From Nitrosarchaeum sp. (GTDB taxonomy: Archaea > Thermoproteota > Nitrososphaeria > Nitrososphaerales > Nitrosopumilaceae), in the NCBI GenBank assembly GCA_002737445.1, contig NSIR01000005.1, positions 35,149 to 99,148 on the forward strand: DNA of 64,000 bases, read 5' to 3'. Positions 61,962-64,000 of the stretch are shown in pieces (position 1 is the stretch's first letter; every line of letters begins with the position of its first letter). The translations under genes and the position numbers were made by a program. The notes beneath the pieces are model-generated. The model was not told the DNA's origin, ran no database searches, and saw only the letters and a list, made by a program, of their open reading frames with translations.

Positions 61962-62022
61962 AAATTACTGTAAATTTTTTCTTTTAAAAAACTTATTAGA
62001 ATTCAGCCATTTTTTAAATACA

Positions 62023-62173
62023 TTAACGACTGTTTTTTGTATTAACATGCTCAATAAATTTTTTAGAATTTTCTTCTAAAATTTTGGTTATTTCGTTTTC
62101 TAATTTGTATTACAATAATACTAATTCCAATCATGACAACCGCCGCTATTGCAATAATGAGTAAATGCTTCAA
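62023..62173 (-). pseudogene. Small membrane protein gene with apparent frameshift
   Basis: Starting at TTG 62173 the frame reads KHLLIIAIAAVVMIGISIIV, a single membrane helix, and stops at 62063. The next frame continues with YKLENEITKILEENSKKFIE and a few more residues, stopping at 62023-62025. Joining the two by one base gives a coherent 50-residue bitopic protein with a coiled-coil tail. It may be a real frameshift, a sequencing error or programmed slippage; the 36-residue short product is the fallback. Confidence 0.4.
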
Positions 62174-62273
62174 TAATATGGCAAGTTGAATACTATATTT
62201 ATTTAATTATATTCTAATTTTATAAAATGGACATTATATTGTCACATACAATTTTAGGGCACAGTACCTCTTT

Positions 62274-62423
62274 TTAACAAGAACCTTTTTCATTGGCATT
62301 TTTTATAGAGTTCTTTAATTCTTCATAGGATTCATCATATTGTTTTTTCTCTAAATTTTTTGGAATTGTTTTGTTGTTTTTGTTTTTTTGTTTTGCTTTA
62401 GATTTACCAGTTAGTTTTACCAT
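62274..62423 (-). CDS. Small Lys/Asn-rich protein (49 aa)
   Basis: A 49-codon ORF, ATG at 62423 and TAA at 62274-62276. It begins MVKLTGKSKAKQKNKN and then NLEKKQYDESYEELKNSIKN, a basic tail followed by an amphipathic helix. Low complexity makes it less certain than the zinc-finger ORFs, but the charge pattern is protein-like. The surrounding gap 61962-62622 otherwise holds only the frameshifted ORF and A/T-rich DNA. Confidence 0.45.
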   Translation of the reverse strand: MVKLTGKSKAKQKNKNNKTIPKNLEKKQYDESYEELKNSIKNANEKGSC

Positions 62424-62622
62424 ATACTATTTACATTAATTTTAAACTTAAGCGTATTGTCTATTCTCAAAAGAGCTTAGAATCTTTTTCTAATTTCAAT
62501 TACATATTTTTTAATTACTAAATAGGGATCAATTACAAATTATTTACCATCATCATTTATCTATATAGTACAATATACTTTCTTGTTAACATTGTTATAT
62601 TGCTATTTTTGCATGGAGTTAC

Positions 62623-63252
62623 ATGGGAGAATGGTTTTCTTGGATAAAATCTAATGATAAAGAACTTTTATCTATTTTTGATAATCTAGCAAAAAAATCA
62701 GTAGAAACTGCTGAGGCGTTGGTTATTTTATTTTCCGATCTTAGTAACACTCAACAACACACAATAATTAAAAATCTTGAAACTGAAGCCGACGTTCTCA
62801 CTCGTGATGTTTTTGCGGCATTAAATAAAAGGTTTATCACTCCTTTTGATCGTGAGGACATGCAAAGAATTGCATCAAAAATAGATGATGTAATAGATTT
62901 CATGGATGGAATTTCTGCAAGAACCCATAGTTACAAAATTACAACTACCCCACCATATGCACTAGAAATGGCAAGAGAGCTAGTTAAGGCAACAAAAGAA
63001 GTTCATTATGTAGTAGCAAAATTAAACAATATTAAAAATGGTCAAGATATGATATTGCATTGCAGAACAACAAGTGAAATTGAGCATACCGTTGATGACT
63101 TGTATCGACAATCCATCGAAAAACTTTTTGAAAGCAATGACGCAATAACCATAATTAAACTAAAAGATATCTATGACGCAATGGAAACTGCATCTGATAG
63201 ATGTGTGGATGTTACAGACGTTATTGAAGATATAGTTCTAAAATATACTTAG
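62623..63252 (+). CDS. PhoU-like protein (DUF47) partnered with a PiT transporter
   Basis: A 209-residue DUF47/PhoU-like helical protein. LETEADVLTRDVFAALNKRF then ITPFDREDMQRIASKIDDVI is the hallmark E/DxxxD iron- or metal-binding segment of the family, and the second bundle repeats it with EIEHTVDDLYRQSIEKLFES near 147-166. It is 7 bases upstream of the PiT gene, so it is probably a regulator of that phosphate transporter. Confidence 0.93.
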   Translation: MGEWFSWIKSNDKELLSIFDNLAKKSVETAEALVILFSDLSNTQQHTIIKNLETEADVLTRDVFAALNKRFITPFDREDMQRIASKIDDVIDFMDGISARTHSYKITTTPPYALEMARELVKATKEVHYVVAKLNNIKNGQDMILHCRTTSEIEHTVDDLYRQSIEKLFESNDAITIIKLKDIYDAMETASDRCVDVTDVIEDIVLKYT

Positions 63253-63259
63253 TGATGTT

Positions 63260-64000
63260 ATGTATGAATTAGCTATAGGTGCAATAATAGCAGCCTTAAT
63301 TTTTGATTTTGTAAATGGTTTTAATGACGCTGCTAATTCTGTAGCTACTGTTATTGGTACTAGAGTTTTAAAACCAATACACGCCGTTATTTTGTCAGCA
63401 ATAGCAAATTTTGCAGGACCTTTTATTTTTGGAGTTGCAGTTGCCATGACAATATCAAAGGGAATAATCAATCCTGAAGATGTTACTATCTACATGATTC
63501 TTGGTGGACTATCTGCAGCAATTACCTGGGGTGCTGTATGTACTCATTTTGGTTTGCCAATTTCAAACAGTCACGCTTTGATTGGAGGATTGATAGGAGC
63601 TGGCATTGCTGGAGTGGGAATTGAAAACTTAATTTTAGATGGAATGACTAAAACACTAACTGGAATTATAGTGTCTCCTCTGGGAGGTATGGCAATTGGA
63701 TTTCTTTTTGCTGGAATAATTGTTACAGTGTTTGCATCAAAGCCTCCTAAAAAAGTAAATTACTCGTTTGGAAAATTACAGTTGATATCATCTGCATGGT
63801 TTGCATTAACTCATGGTGCAAACGACGGGCAGAAAGTAATGGGCATAATCGTTTTAATTTTATTCTCTGAAGGATTGATAACTGAAGTTACAGATGTACC
63901 ATTATGGGTAATACTTGCGGCTGCATCTGCTATTGCACTTGGAACGTTTTTTGGTGGCTACAAAGTAATCAAGACATTAGGAATGAAAATTGCTAACTTG
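63260..64000 (+). CDS. pit: Inorganic phosphate transporter, PiT family (N-terminal part)
   Basis: The first 247 codons of a PiT-type phosphate/cation symporter, running off the right edge. The two inverted signature motifs are present: FDFVNGFNDAANSVATVIGT near residue 15 and ALTHGANDGQKVMGI near residue 182. About six hydrophobic helices surround them. The start is ATG 63260 because upstream in-frame codons are closed by the end of the PhoU-like gene. Co-transcribed with that gene. Confidence 0.93.
   Translation, partial: MYELAIGAIIAALIFDFVNGFNDAANSVATVIGTRVLKPIHAVILSAIANFAGPFIFGVAVAMTISKGIINPEDVTIYMILGGLSAAITWGAVCTHFGLPISNSHALIGGLIGAGIAGVGIENLILDGMTKTLTGIIVSPLGGMAIGFLFAGIIVTVFASKPPKKVNYSFGKLQLISSAWFALTHGANDGQKVMGIIVLILFSEGLITEVTDVPLWVILAAASAIALGTFFGGYKVIKTLGMKIANL

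Noticed and set aside
63238..63471. Minus-strand 77-codon ORF at the right end
   Set aside because: It is a shadow of the PiT transporter gene, whose signature motifs are on the plus strand.

Overview
The window is AT-rich archaeal chromosomal DNA from a Nitrososphaerota (Thaumarchaeota) genome, most likely Nitrosopumilus or a close group I.1a relative. This placement rests on the gene combination: both subunits of the D-family DNA polymerase, eukaryote-like primase, GINS and Orc1/Cdc6, two CdvB (ESCRT-III) paralogues, S6e, aIF2 gamma, a group II chaperonin, GGGP synthase for archaeal lipids, the aconitase-X mevalonate branch, cobalamin-ring methyltransferases and many leaderless genes starting with TTG or GTG. 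No ammonia-oxidation gene lies in the window, so the lifestyle is inferred. I see no transposon, prophage, CRISPR array or rRNA.

Layout. 1-5.2 kb: start of an STT3 oligosaccharyltransferase, PEBP protein, PIN nuclease/aIF2 gamma/S6e, small zinc proteins, tRNA-Gly(CCC), a C39-like peptidase with TPR repeats, and a class I amidotransferase. 5.3-13 kb: UPF0182 membrane protein, primase PriS/PriL, endonuclease IV, glycyl-tRNA synthetase. 13-19 kb: CdvB, a glutamate-racemase homologue lacking both catalytic cysteines, the CbiF-CbiL-CbiT cobalamin genes, RqcH. 19-25 kb: aconitase X pair, endonuclease III, sulfate adenylyltransferase and APS/PAPS reductase, and a ThiI-like protein without a PP-loop. 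25-33.4 kb: glycosyltransferase, a GC-rich structured RNA candidate, SDR, a UPF0104 flippase-like protein, GPN GTPase/ThrB/QueC, FolE and QueE. 33.4-42 kb: a regulatory locus (soluble winged helix, membrane winged helix, secreted helical protein), a second CdvB, CysQ/CysC, hemerythrin and several small unknowns. 42-46.7 kb: NDH-2, exported cyclophilin, CbiE, SpoIIM-like protein.

46.7-61.4 kb is a replication neighbourhood. PolD small subunit and orc1/cdc6 converge. Upstream of orc1/cdc6 lies a probable chromosomal origin with two identical 23-bp ORB-like repeats, an A/T tract and several GTTAAC palindromes. GGGP synthase, PolD large subunit, SHMT, thermosome, glutamine synthetase and a GINS protein follow. 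The right end carries an AN1 zinc finger, two small unannotated ORFs, a PhoU-like protein and the start of a PiT phosphate transporter.

The items most worth a second look are the origin, the structured RNA near 26.5 kb, the ATCACA site array with 42-bp spacing near 51.3 kb, the Cys-less racemase homologue, the ThiI homologue without its catalytic loop, and the membrane-anchored winged-helix locus near 35 kb.
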